A DNA stretch of 64,000 bases from Mycobacterium asiaticum DSM 44297 (GTDB lineage Bacteria > Actinomycetota > Actinomycetes > Mycobacteriales > Mycobacteriaceae): the NCBI RefSeq assembly GCF_000613245.1, contig NZ_HG964938.1, positions 50,712 through 114,711 on the forward strand. Direction: 5' to 3'. The notes below the pieces were generated by a model, which saw only the letters and a program-made list of their open reading frames with translations, searched no databases and had not been told where the DNA came from. The translations under genes and the position numbers were made by a program. Below are positions 51,469 to 60,047 of this stretch, in pieces (the first letter of the stretch is position 1; each line of letters starts with the position of its first letter).

Positions 51469-54012
51469 ATGGCTGGCAGGAACGGTCCGAGGCGGGCTCG
51501 CGGCGCCGGCGGTGTTTCCTCGCCGCGGGACCGAGGTCCCGCTGCTGATGACGGCCGCAGCGCGAAGCATGTCCTGGGGACTACAGAATCAGACTCGAAC
51601 GGTCTAGTTCCCGCAGACGTGTTCTTCGAACTGGTGGACGAGGTTCTCGTTGAAGTCGGCCGAGAGCCCCTGGACCCTGCAGGACCACAGCGTCGAATCA
51701 TCACGGTTCGCCCCGATGACCGGGTTTTACAAATCCTTGCTGGAGCGGGGTCAGGCAAGACCGAAATGCTGGTGTGGCGGGTGCTGTACGAACTAATGGT
51801 GCTCGGCACCGCGGCCAGCAGGGTGGTTGTGACAACCTTCACCAACAAGGCGGCGACAGAACTGTCGGTGCGCATCGTCGAACGCAGCGACGCCCTACTG
51901 GAGCAGGCGCGCAAGCGTGGCCTCGACCCCGCCGACCCGCACGTTCACGATCTGCGGATCGGCACGCTGCACAGCCTTTGTGACTCGTTGCTGGCAGAGT
52001 TTGACGCGGCGCATATGACTGCGGGCACACAGGTCATCGACGAACTGGAGACGCGGGTGCGCCTGACTCGGGCACTCCGCATGGTGCTGGGATACAGCGG
52101 CACCGCCCAGCAACGGGTCGTGGACCGACTGCTCAGCACCGACGACTTGGTGGCGGTGTTTCGGCCCCCGTGGGACGGCGGTCGGTGGCCGGGTAACACT
52201 TTTGACCGCATCTCGTTTCTGCAGGCGGTCCTTGCGCAGCACACCGAAACCTGGATACCGCGCTGCGGCACGACCGGCGTCGACAATGGGCTCGAGGCCG
52301 TGGCCCCGGGGCTCACGAACGACCTGGTGACGCTTCAGCAGCGCTGGGAGGACTACCTCGACAGTCACCAGATCCTCGACTTTGCAACCATCCAGCGGCG
52401 CTTCCACGACAGGCAGAACGCCGTGCTACCGCATGTTGACCACATCTTCGTCGACGAGTTTCAGGACACCAATCCAATACAGTTGGCGATCCATCTGCGG
52501 TGGCTGGACAGGCCGCAAGCCCGGCTCACCGTGGTCGGCGACGACGACCAGGCACTGTATCGGTTCCGCGGGTCCGACATCGCGTGCTTCATCGGACTCG
52601 AGGGCTGCTGCCGGGCGAACGACTTCGCATACCGGCGGGAGAAGCTCGAGGAAAACTGGCGCAGCACGAAAAGCATCACCGCATTCAGCGCCGCTTTCCG
52701 CGACGTCACTGTCTTGTCTGCCGTTTCGATGCCCAAGAGAATGCGCTCCCCGCGCACCACGGCGAAGGGTGAAGCACCACGCCTCCTGCAAGGACCATGG
52801 TCGTCCGTGTGTGATCAGGTGGCCGCCGAGATCGACGTGCTGGGTGCAGGCCGCCGACCTGATGCGCCTACCGTTTCCCCGTCGGTCGCCGTCCTGCTCT
52901 TCTCGACCTCAGAGCGAGAGGGTCAGCGCGGTGGCACCCCTGGGCTCGATCTGCGCCGGGCGCTACAGAACCGCGGGTTGCGCGTGTACAACCCACGCAA
53001 TAAGACAGCGGCCCGACGAGGCAGCCCCGTCTACGATCTCGCCGCGTTGCTTTCCTATCTCATCGACCCGGTCGACATCGCACCGGCTGGGTCCGGCGGT
53101 CGAGAAATCATGGTTTGGGCATCCTGCAACGACGCCCATAAAGCCGGTTTCGCGCAGGCCGCCCCGCCAGGTTTCGCCGTCAGTCCGGCGCATGCAGGCA
53201 TCCAGAAAGGCTTCCGGGGCAGTACGGCCGGTATCCGCAGGCCGAGCGCCGACATTGCCGCGCTGCTTGCCTACCTTGACCAGCTGCGCTCCGATTTGGT
53301 CCGCGCCACAGAGGCCCACCAGCGAGGCAATGGGCGCGCTACCCGTCTAACCCTCAGCGGGGTCGTGGCACGGTTGCTGTCCTTCCCGACGTTCCGCAGC
53401 GTCGGATTCACACCGGCGCTATTCCGCGAGGCGCTTTTCACGCAGCTGCTCGAGGCGAATATCGCGCCAACGCGACGCAGTCGCTTCTCTCTCGATCAGC
53501 CGCTCGCTCCGACCCGCAACACCGCCGGCAAGATCATCTGGCCGGATGAAATGTGGAGCTTTCTCAACGTATTCGGCACCATCGTCGAGGAGACTGCCCT
53601 CGATGACATCGAGGACGATGCGTTCGCCGAGCATGCCGTCATGCTGCTCACCTTCCACCAGGCGAAGGGCCTCGAATTCGACCACGTATACGTCGGACTC
53701 ACCGGCCGCGACCCCACGCCGCACACGGTGCTGCAGACGATGCTCTTCAGCGGCCAGTCGGTGCAGTACCGCGTCGACGCAGACGGACAACCGGTGTGCA
53801 CCGACCGGACTGTCAACGAACTCTCGCTGGCGGACCGGGAACGCGAGCTTTACGTCGCGATGACTCGGGCCAAGGAGCGCCTCACCTTCCTGCACGACCC
53901 GTCCGACACGCGGCCGATGACCGCGCTCAACCCGGCCCTCGCGAGCCTTTTCGATACAGCGCCGCGCCGAACGCTGCGGGGCGACATCAACGAACGGAGG
54001 TGGACTCCATGA
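51469..54012 (+). CDS. UvrD/Rep-family (SF1) DNA helicase
   Basis: 847 residues. Walker A ILAGAGSGKTEMLVWR near residue 90; GTLHSLCDSLLAEF near 165; DEFQDTNPIQLAIH near 328; GDDDQALYRFRGSD near 356; TFHQAKGLEFDHVYV near 727; and VAMTRAKERL near 795. These are all SF1A helicase motifs. It unwinds DNA 3' to 5'. A distinctive insertion near 455-640 includes a long Ser/Arg-rich and a Gly-rich part. Its stop overlaps the Cas4-like nuclease gene (ATGA), so the two are a coupled pair. Confidence 0.88.
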   Translation: MAGRNGPRRARGAGGVSSPRDRGPAADDGRSAKHVLGTTESDSNGLVPADVFFELVDEVLVEVGREPLDPAGPQRRIITVRPDDRVLQILAGAGSGKTEMLVWRVLYELMVLGTAASRVVVTTFTNKAATELSVRIVERSDALLEQARKRGLDPADPHVHDLRIGTLHSLCDSLLAEFDAAHMTAGTQVIDELETRVRLTRALRMVLGYSGTAQQRVVDRLLSTDDLVAVFRPPWDGGRWPGNTFDRISFLQAVLAQHTETWIPRCGTTGVDNGLEAVAPGLTNDLVTLQQRWEDYLDSHQILDFATIQRRFHDRQNAVLPHVDHIFVDEFQDTNPIQLAIHLRWLDRPQARLTVVGDDDQALYRFRGSDIACFIGLEGCCRANDFAYRREKLEENWRSTKSITAFSAAFRDVTVLSAVSMPKRMRSPRTTAKGEAPRLLQGPWSSVCDQVAAEIDVLGAGRRPDAPTVSPSVAVLLFSTSEREGQRGGTPGLDLRRALQNRGLRVYNPRNKTAARRGSPVYDLAALLSYLIDPVDIAPAGSGGREIMVWASCNDAHKAGFAQAAPPGFAVSPAHAGIQKGFRGSTAGIRRPSADIAALLAYLDQLRSDLVRATEAHQRGNGRATRLTLSGVVARLLSFPTFRSVGFTPALFREALFTQLLEANIAPTRRSRFSLDQPLAPTRNTAGKIIWPDEMWSFLNVFGTIVEETALDDIEDDAFAEHAVMLLTFHQAKGLEFDHVYVGLTGRDPTPHTVLQTMLFSGQSVQYRVDADGQPVCTDRTVNELSLADRERELYVAMTRAKERLTFLHDPSDTRPMTALNPALASLFDTAPRRTLRGDINERRWTP

Positions 54013-55034
54013 GTGACGTCATCGAGGTGTCCTACACCGGTGATCTGCTAGCCCACCGCAGGTGCCGCCGCGCATGGGCCTACGAGAAGCGTGCCGGCTT
54101 CCACCCTTACGAGGTCGTGCAGGCCATGGAGGGTCGGCTCGTCCATCACGCCATGGAGTGGCTGACCCGCCAGCACCACGAAACTTTCAACCGCCGACGA
54201 CACGCCACCGAAGCCGAACTCCGCGCGCAGCTCGACCATTACTTCCGGGTGCTGTGGGCGCGCGGCATAAGGACTGCATTCCTCTCCAAAGCCGGCACGA
54301 TCGACCGCGTCATTGGCAATCTCTACCCCAATGGCCGCATCGATGCGGTGGTGAAGGCCGTTATCGAGGGCGCACAGCACACCGAATACGAGCTTCGCGC
54401 GGTCAAGAAAGTACTCCCGGGGATGTTTTCCGGTAGGTCGCGCATCCTGCTTACCGGAATCCTCGACCTCGTCGTTCAGCAGCGGGAGCCGCTCACCTAT
54501 CACCGCACCTGGGAATGGGATGATACGGCGGAACTGCGCGGCCACGTCGAAACCACAACCATGACCGCCGAAACCGGCGATATCGAGATCTGGGATTACA
54601 AGGGCACCCGCGCCACCAGTCCGTTCGTAGACGACTACGTTCGCCAACTACTCACCTATGCGGCACTTTATCGAGATCGAACCGGGACGCTGCCGGCACG
54701 CTGCGTCCTGTTCTTCATCAACGAACCTCGGCGCGAGCGACGGCTACTCGCCATCGACGTCAACGAATCCATCGTCGACGCGGCCCTCGCCTGGACTTAT
54801 GAGCAGGTCCGGGCCCTGCGAGCTACCGCCGACATCTTCGAAGCCGATCCAGTCGCCGTACAGGCCGGAGAAATCGCCCGTGACAACCACCCCGTCGGCC
54901 AGCGGCTGACCGCAGAGACAACCGCCCAATGCACAACGTGCACATTCCGATTCGACTGCCCGGAGTACACGACACACCTCGTCGGCGGAACGACGAATCC
55001 CGACATTGACCTCCGCAACATATTCAAGAACTGA
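54009..55034 (+). CDS. Cas4/RecB-like PD-(D/E)XK nuclease with Fe-S cluster
   Basis: 341 residues from ATG 54009. The nuclease core has LLTGILDLVV (Asp, near 150) and IEIWDYKG (Asp/Lys, near 193). A 4Fe-4S cluster is predicted from Cys 19 (HRRCRRAWAYEKR) and the trio CTTCTFRFDCPEY near 308-317, the 1+3 Cys arrangement of Cas4 and AddB. It is coupled to the UvrD-like helicase, similar to AddAB-type partners, and would degrade or process DNA ends. Confidence 0.82.
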   Translation: MSDVIEVSYTGDLLAHRRCRRAWAYEKRAGFHPYEVVQAMEGRLVHHAMEWLTRQHHETFNRRRHATEAELRAQLDHYFRVLWARGIRTAFLSKAGTIDRVIGNLYPNGRIDAVVKAVIEGAQHTEYELRAVKKVLPGMFSGRSRILLTGILDLVVQQREPLTYHRTWEWDDTAELRGHVETTTMTAETGDIEIWDYKGTRATSPFVDDYVRQLLTYAALYRDRTGTLPARCVLFFINEPRRERRLLAIDVNESIVDAALAWTYEQVRALRATADIFEADPVAVQAGEIARDNHPVGQRLTAETTAQCTTCTFRFDCPEYTTHLVGGTTNPDIDLRNIFKN

Positions 55035-55052
55035 CCGATCGCCGACGACCGT

Positions 55053-55073
55053 GGTTGTCAGACGTTGACAACC
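55053..55073 (+). terminator. Perfect 8-bp hairpin between nuclease and HEPN genes
   Basis: GGTTGTCA (55053-55060) pairs perfectly with TGACAACC (55066-55073) around a 5-nt loop. It lies about 20 nt after the nuclease stop and 53 nt before the HEPN gene. It could be a weak terminator, an RNA processing site or an operator. Confidence 0.45.
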
Positions 55074-55125
55074 TCGGGTTCGGTCGAGGGACGATTCGTA
55101 ACCAGCAACGACGACAGGAGTTCCG

Positions 55126-56238
55126 ATGGACAATCGCGCTTCCGTCCAGGCAGCCCTTGACTACCTTGCATCGAGGCTTGATCAATACATCGCCGCGGTG
55201 CTAGCACCAGAGCTGGGCGGACTGCCGTGGACCACGGTGCTCTCCGAACTTGACCGCGCCAAGGGCCACTTACCCAAGAACTACTCAACAGGTGACCTGC
55301 AGGCGCAACTGCGGATCTTGACCGAAAGGTTGGGCGGGCTTGGATACCCGTTCAGTGACCCAACAAGAACCCTCTCCGTGCTGGGAGGCGAGCTTCGCAT
55401 CGTTCGAAATCGCTGGGCCCACAACGATGAATTCACAGCACTCGATGCGTGGCGAACACACGACTTTGTGGTGCGACTCCTTAGCCACATCGGCGATCAA
55501 GAAGGAAGAGCCGAAGCGGAACGGATGCGCTCGGCCTCTCTCGGACGAGTGGTCGAAGAGTCGCACCTGTTTGTCCCCGATCGTGTGCCAACTCCGGCGC
55601 ACGTTTCGGAGGCACAAGAGGTGACGCCGGAGGCGGCCGTTCTTGAGCGGGCCGATACGGCAGCCACACCGGTTATCGGCGATAGCCGCTTTCAGTTCGA
55701 ACCGTGGACCGTCGTGCATGTCGGCGACAGTGCAGTGCTCGACGAGCTTCCCAACAAACGCGCAAAGGAGGAAGTTCGTGCAGTTGCCACCGACATCGTC
55801 GAATACGAAGGTCCCATCCAGCTCGATCGGCTGGCGCGCCTGATCGCCCAGTCCTTTGGTGTCACGCGCCTTCACCACGCGCGGAGCAAACGGATTGTGC
55901 AGCAGATAAAAGGACTCGGATACGACATCGACAACGACAAGTTTGTTTGGCCACCGACCATCGACAGGTCGACGTGGACAGAGTTTCGACCAAACCCGAG
56001 TTCGACCGACCGCCCATTCGAGGAGGTGAGCCCGGTCGAGATCGCAAATGCTGCGAGACTCCTACTCCGCGAAGGTCCACTGGATCTCGAGAACCTCGAG
56101 GACCGGATGCTGCGAACGTTCGGTCGCTCACGCCGGACCAAGGCAATTAAGGCCCACTTGAAGAAGGCGCTCGACTACGCCCGGTCCGCCGGGATCGTCG
56201 CGAAGGATGACGGCAGTCGCGTCGCATCGGGCCACTGA
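55126..56238 (+). CDS. Swt1-type HEPN protein with DUF3320-like domain
   Basis: 370 residues. The N-terminal HEPN-type domain (about 1-130) has IVRNRWAHNDEFTALDAWRT near residue 90-110, the RNxxxH signature of HEPN RNases. The C-terminal half has VEYEGPIQLDRLARLIAQSF then GVTRLHHARSKRI (about 220-260), which resembles the DUF3320 winged-helix domain seen with Swt1 HEPN and helicase proteins. HEPN domains cleave RNA on activation. It is 91 nt after the Cas4-like gene on the same strand. Confidence 0.65.
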   Translation: MDNRASVQAALDYLASRLDQYIAAVLAPELGGLPWTTVLSELDRAKGHLPKNYSTGDLQAQLRILTERLGGLGYPFSDPTRTLSVLGGELRIVRNRWAHNDEFTALDAWRTHDFVVRLLSHIGDQEGRAEAERMRSASLGRVVEESHLFVPDRVPTPAHVSEAQEVTPEAAVLERADTAATPVIGDSRFQFEPWTVVHVGDSAVLDELPNKRAKEEVRAVATDIVEYEGPIQLDRLARLIAQSFGVTRLHHARSKRIVQQIKGLGYDIDNDKFVWPPTIDRSTWTEFRPNPSSTDRPFEEVSPVEIANAARLLLREGPLDLENLEDRMLRTFGRSRRTKAIKAHLKKALDYARSAGIVAKDDGSRVASGH

Positions 56239-56372
56239 CGAGTCTCTCACGGTAGGTCCGAAGCTACCCTGGCGCGTGGACTGGCTGTTCCATAATTTTG
56301 ACTGATACTTAAGATATTCCACTTTTATGGTATGCTTACTAGCAGTGAACCCTCCTAAAGAAAGGACGCCCG
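56239..56372 (+). promoter_or_regulatory. A/T-rich promoter region before the ParB-like gene
   Basis: The stretch 56290-56340 is strikingly A/T-rich for this genome. It includes a TTGACT box at 56298-56303, and the region ends with the AAAGGA ribosome-binding site of the next gene at about 56361. The spacing to any -10 box is not canonical, so the exact promoter is uncertain. It probably starts a second transcript for ParB-helicase-nuclease. Confidence 0.45.
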
Positions 56373-57638
56373 ATGGAGAAGTACTTGCGGGATCCAGTGC
56401 AGGTGCCGATCGCCAACCTGTTCCCTGACCCGAACAACCCCCGGTTGGCACTCGAAGACGCTCCCGGCTATGCGGATGCGGATGCGCTGTTTGACCCAGC
56501 GACTCGAAAAGAGATCCTGGACGAAATCGGCGAGAAGTCTTACGGGATCGATGACCTCGTCGAGGCCATCCGCGGTCAGGGTTGGATGCCAATCGACCGG
56601 ATCGTCGTCTGGCAGCATCCCGATGATCCCGACCACTACGTCGTCGTCGAAGGCAATCGACGACTTGTATCACTCAATCGGATTCGCACCACCGAACTCG
56701 ATAAGGCCGTCAAGAAACTCCAGAGGATGCAGGCCAAGCCGACGGCGTATTCGAAGCGCGACCTCGAAACGGCGGAGGACGTCGTCGAGAGGATCAATCA
56801 GATCATTGCCGACACCGAAAAACTGGACGTGGTGCCGATTGATGCGACAACTCCCGCGGAGTTGCTGCGGAAGTTACCGCGCGTATTGGCCGTGCGCCAC
56901 ATCGTTCATGCGCGAGAGTGGGGCAACTACGCCGAGGACATCTGGCTGCTGCGCCGGTTCGAGCACTTGTTCGCCGACACCCACGGCGCCGGCACGGAAC
57001 TGTTCTGGGATTCGGCGACGATCAAGAAAATTGCCCAGGAGGCGTCGCTCGGCGAGACCGTGACGAAGCGCAAAATCCGCGCAGCCAAATGGTTCTCACA
57101 CTTCATGGCGGAGTGGGAAGACGAACTTCCCGAGGGAGAATCCTTCGGAAAGACGGACTACTACCTATTCGAAAATATCGGCAAGAAGCCGTGGGTACGC
57201 GGGAAGTTAGGCGTCGGAGAGGACGACCTTGCGATTCCTGAACAGGGTGAGAAGGCACTGTTCGCCTGGGTCTTCAAGGAGCCGGGACGGGGTAATGGGG
57301 ACACCAATCCGAACAAATTCTTCCGCCATGAGAACATCCTGTTGTGGGATCAAATCAACCGGTATGACGAGTCACAGACGCCTCCTACGAGTTTCGCATC
57401 GCGCTTCGACGTTGAGAATCCAGAAGATGCTCCGACCATGCATGCGGTCGAGGCTGAGTACTTGATGCATAAGGCGACTAAGAAACCTCATGCAGTGCTT
57501 GATGACCTGCTACGGCGCCTCTCAGAGTTCAAAGCTGAGCAACTTGCCGCCGAGGGCTCGTTCCTGAAAGGACAACTCGTACAGGTACATGACCTGGCCG
57601 AGAAGTTCATCAAGATGATCGACGCATCGGAGGACTGA
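56373..57638 (+). CDS. ParB/Srx-like domain protein
   Basis: 421 residues. The N-terminal about 120 residues form a ParB-like fold: QVPIANLFPDPNNPR (about 10-25), then a helix (DLVEAIRGQGWMPIDRIVV) and the VVVEGNRRLVSLNRI motif (near 90), the usual E-x-N/H-R-R loop. The remainder is helical and ends RLSEFKAEQLAAEGSFLKGQ. ParB-like domains act as CTPases or nucleases in defence and partition. Its stop shares a base with the helicase start (TGATG), so they are coupled. Confidence 0.7.
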   Translation: MEKYLRDPVQVPIANLFPDPNNPRLALEDAPGYADADALFDPATRKEILDEIGEKSYGIDDLVEAIRGQGWMPIDRIVVWQHPDDPDHYVVVEGNRRLVSLNRIRTTELDKAVKKLQRMQAKPTAYSKRDLETAEDVVERINQIIADTEKLDVVPIDATTPAELLRKLPRVLAVRHIVHAREWGNYAEDIWLLRRFEHLFADTHGAGTELFWDSATIKKIAQEASLGETVTKRKIRAAKWFSHFMAEWEDELPEGESFGKTDYYLFENIGKKPWVRGKLGVGEDDLAIPEQGEKALFAWVFKEPGRGNGDTNPNKFFRHENILLWDQINRYDESQTPPTSFASRFDVENPEDAPTMHAVEAEYLMHKATKKPHAVLDDLLRRLSEFKAEQLAAEGSFLKGQLVQVHDLAEKFIKMIDASED

Positions 57639-59998
57639 TGCCTCGGCACGGACGACACGACCCAAGAGTGCAGACGGCGACCTCCGAGTTGGCGCGCTTG
57701 GTGCTCAGGTTTGGCAGCGTGAACGCTCTGGCTGAGAAGCTTTCCGAAGCTCTCGGCGAGGGCGCTCCGCGCATTTATCCAAATCGCATACACGGGTTAC
57801 TTACCAACGATGAGTCCCGCGGAGTGAACAGTGCAACCCTGGCAGCACTAGAGGCCGCGATAGCCGCCGTCGACGAGCCGACGGATTGGGCTATGGATCC
57901 CAAAGCGGTTCAAAGAGCAGTGGAGATGTTCCCCGCTGATGATCCGCGCCGACTCCAACGGGTCGCGGACGAGTTTGGCGTGCCCATCGGCGTCGTTCAG
58001 GGGGTCGCAGCCGAAACGGGAGTTACCACAACGACCGTCGCAGGAGCAGAGCCTCACCATCAGCCGATCAAGCCTGACTGGTCATGGCAAGAAGTCGCAG
58101 TGAAGCAGAGCCTCGAAGGACTCCGACTGAGCACCGGTCGCAAGGTGGGGCTGGTGCTGCCCACTGGTGCTGGCAAGACAACAGTTGCCCTACGTGTTGC
58201 GCTGGACTGGCTGAATGACAACAGCGCGATGGTGCTGTGGGTGACTCATCGGCACCATCTTCGACGTCAAGCCAGGCGTACGTTGCAGGCTTTGATTCGA
58301 GCGACTGACCTATCTGCCGAACAAGCGGCCGCACTCTTCGAACGTGTGCAGTTCACCATGGCCCACGATCTGACAGAGACGGTGGGAAAGCTTTCTGAGA
58401 CATCGTTAATTATCGTCGACGAGGCGCACCACGCGGCGGCTCCCAGCTATCGCCCGGTCGTCGAGCAGGGCGATCTGCCCGTTTTATTTCTGACGGCCAC
58501 ACCAAACCGGGCCGATGCGCTTCCTATTGGCATTGACGAGATCGCCTACACGACCAGTTACCGCCAACTAATTGAGCGTGGCTGCGTCATCGAACCCATC
58601 TTCGACCCGCCCGAGGAAATGCCGACCCTTGACTGGTCCTCACCTGCCGGGTTACACGAACTCGCTGATTACCTCCTCGACCGCACCGAGAGCGATTTTT
58701 CGAAACCGCTCGTTGCCGTGTCGTTGCAGGCAAACGCTGAATCCCTTTATAAAGCTCTTCAAGATCAACTCGACCAACGGCAGTCGCATCCGCTAACTGC
58801 AGAGGACATCGGATACGTTCACGGCGGATCTAACAGTCGTGGACTTGCAGACAGCGGTGAGTTCCTTGATGAGTTCAGTGCCAAGCCGGCTGGAATCCTC
58901 GTCGCAACCAGTCAACTCGTGGGCGAAGGGTTCGACGATCCGTCTCTGGACGCGGCAGTCATCACCTATCCGTCGTCCAGCATTGGCCATTTAATGCAGG
59001 TCGCTGGCCGTGCGCTTCGATGGACGCCGAACAAAGTCACTGCGCACATCATCCAGGTGCGGCGGTCGCCACTCGAGTACCACTTCGAACAGCGCTGGCT
59101 CTATCAAGACATATCCGACGAACTTCGTCCCGATTTGCTCGATTACGCGTACGCATCAGCCGACGATCTAGCTGCTAAGGTTCAGCGACTCCTCGAGCGA
59201 CACAACGTTTCCCACTCGATACGTCAACGCATCACCGTCGAACTGAGCGAAGTTGAACCAGGTGACAGAGTCAACATTCTGCTTTCCGGCCTTAACTACT
59301 ACGGGCCAGTCGACGGATTCGACACGGATGCACCATGGAATGCCGTGCTGGTCCACCCTCGTGAACGAGATCGGTTCCTGCGCATCTTCAATGACGTTTC
59401 AGGTTACGTTGAAGACATCAAGGACGTGCGGGCTTACCTCGGAGCGCAACTGCGGCAGGACCTTTCCGCGGGAAGCCTATGGAAATCGTACGGCGTGATG
59501 ATCGCTGCGATGGAGTTCGCGCGCCGCGAGATCCACAACACGCCCTACCACGGTGACGATAGCCGTAACTACACAATCGGACGCGCCACGAGTTGGCTGA
59601 AGTACGTCACTTTTGAGTTCCGTCCCACAGTGCCCATCGACCTAGATACCTTGTTAGCGGACGCCTACAACCGCGACGAACTTCTCTCCGCTTACATCGC
59701 ACGACCAGGTCATTGGTCAGTCGCACTTAGGCTCGAGATACCCGTGTTCGGATCACAAGGCTTCCTATTGGACGAGGGACAAGGCGAGTGGTTGCTCAGG
59801 GAACACGAACAGCTAGTCGAACAACTCCAGAAGACGGAGCGGTCCGCTCGCCTCGACGCTCTGTCGGCCTGGCGATCAGGGCTAGCTGAAAGCCCAATTC
59901 CAGTACGGATACTCGATCACCTGCATCAGCTTTTGCGGTCCGAGCGACTGGATCGGCATCTACTTCGACTTGACCGGCAGCGCGTGGACAACACCTAA
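57638..59998 (+). CDS. SF2 (DEAD/DEAH-type) helicase
   Basis: 786 residues. Walker A VLPTGAGKTTVALR near residue 173, a DEAH-type box IIVDEAHHAAAPS near 260, LFLTATPNRADAL (motif III) near 285, GILVATSQLVGEGFDDPS (motif V) near 420 and QVAGRALRW (motif VI) near 450. The N-terminal about 140 residues may form two small HTH-like units (RVADEFGVPIGVVQGVAAET). The C-terminal half is not recognised. It is coupled to the ParB-like gene and resembles helicases of restriction systems. Confidence 0.85.
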   Translation: MPRHGRHDPRVQTATSELARLVLRFGSVNALAEKLSEALGEGAPRIYPNRIHGLLTNDESRGVNSATLAALEAAIAAVDEPTDWAMDPKAVQRAVEMFPADDPRRLQRVADEFGVPIGVVQGVAAETGVTTTTVAGAEPHHQPIKPDWSWQEVAVKQSLEGLRLSTGRKVGLVLPTGAGKTTVALRVALDWLNDNSAMVLWVTHRHHLRRQARRTLQALIRATDLSAEQAAALFERVQFTMAHDLTETVGKLSETSLIIVDEAHHAAAPSYRPVVEQGDLPVLFLTATPNRADALPIGIDEIAYTTSYRQLIERGCVIEPIFDPPEEMPTLDWSSPAGLHELADYLLDRTESDFSKPLVAVSLQANAESLYKALQDQLDQRQSHPLTAEDIGYVHGGSNSRGLADSGEFLDEFSAKPAGILVATSQLVGEGFDDPSLDAAVITYPSSSIGHLMQVAGRALRWTPNKVTAHIIQVRRSPLEYHFEQRWLYQDISDELRPDLLDYAYASADDLAAKVQRLLERHNVSHSIRQRITVELSEVEPGDRVNILLSGLNYYGPVDGFDTDAPWNAVLVHPRERDRFLRIFNDVSGYVEDIKDVRAYLGAQLRQDLSAGSLWKSYGVMIAAMEFARREIHNTPYHGDDSRNYTIGRATSWLKYVTFEFRPTVPIDLDTLLADAYNRDELLSAYIARPGHWSVALRLEIPVFGSQGFLLDEGQGEWLLREHEQLVEQLQKTERSARLDALSAWRSGLAESPIPVRILDHLHQLLRSERLDRHLLRLDRQRVDNT

Positions 59999-60047
59999 TC
60001 GCGTCTGCCCAGCAAACCGGTGATTCACGAAAGGAGCACTGCAGCAT

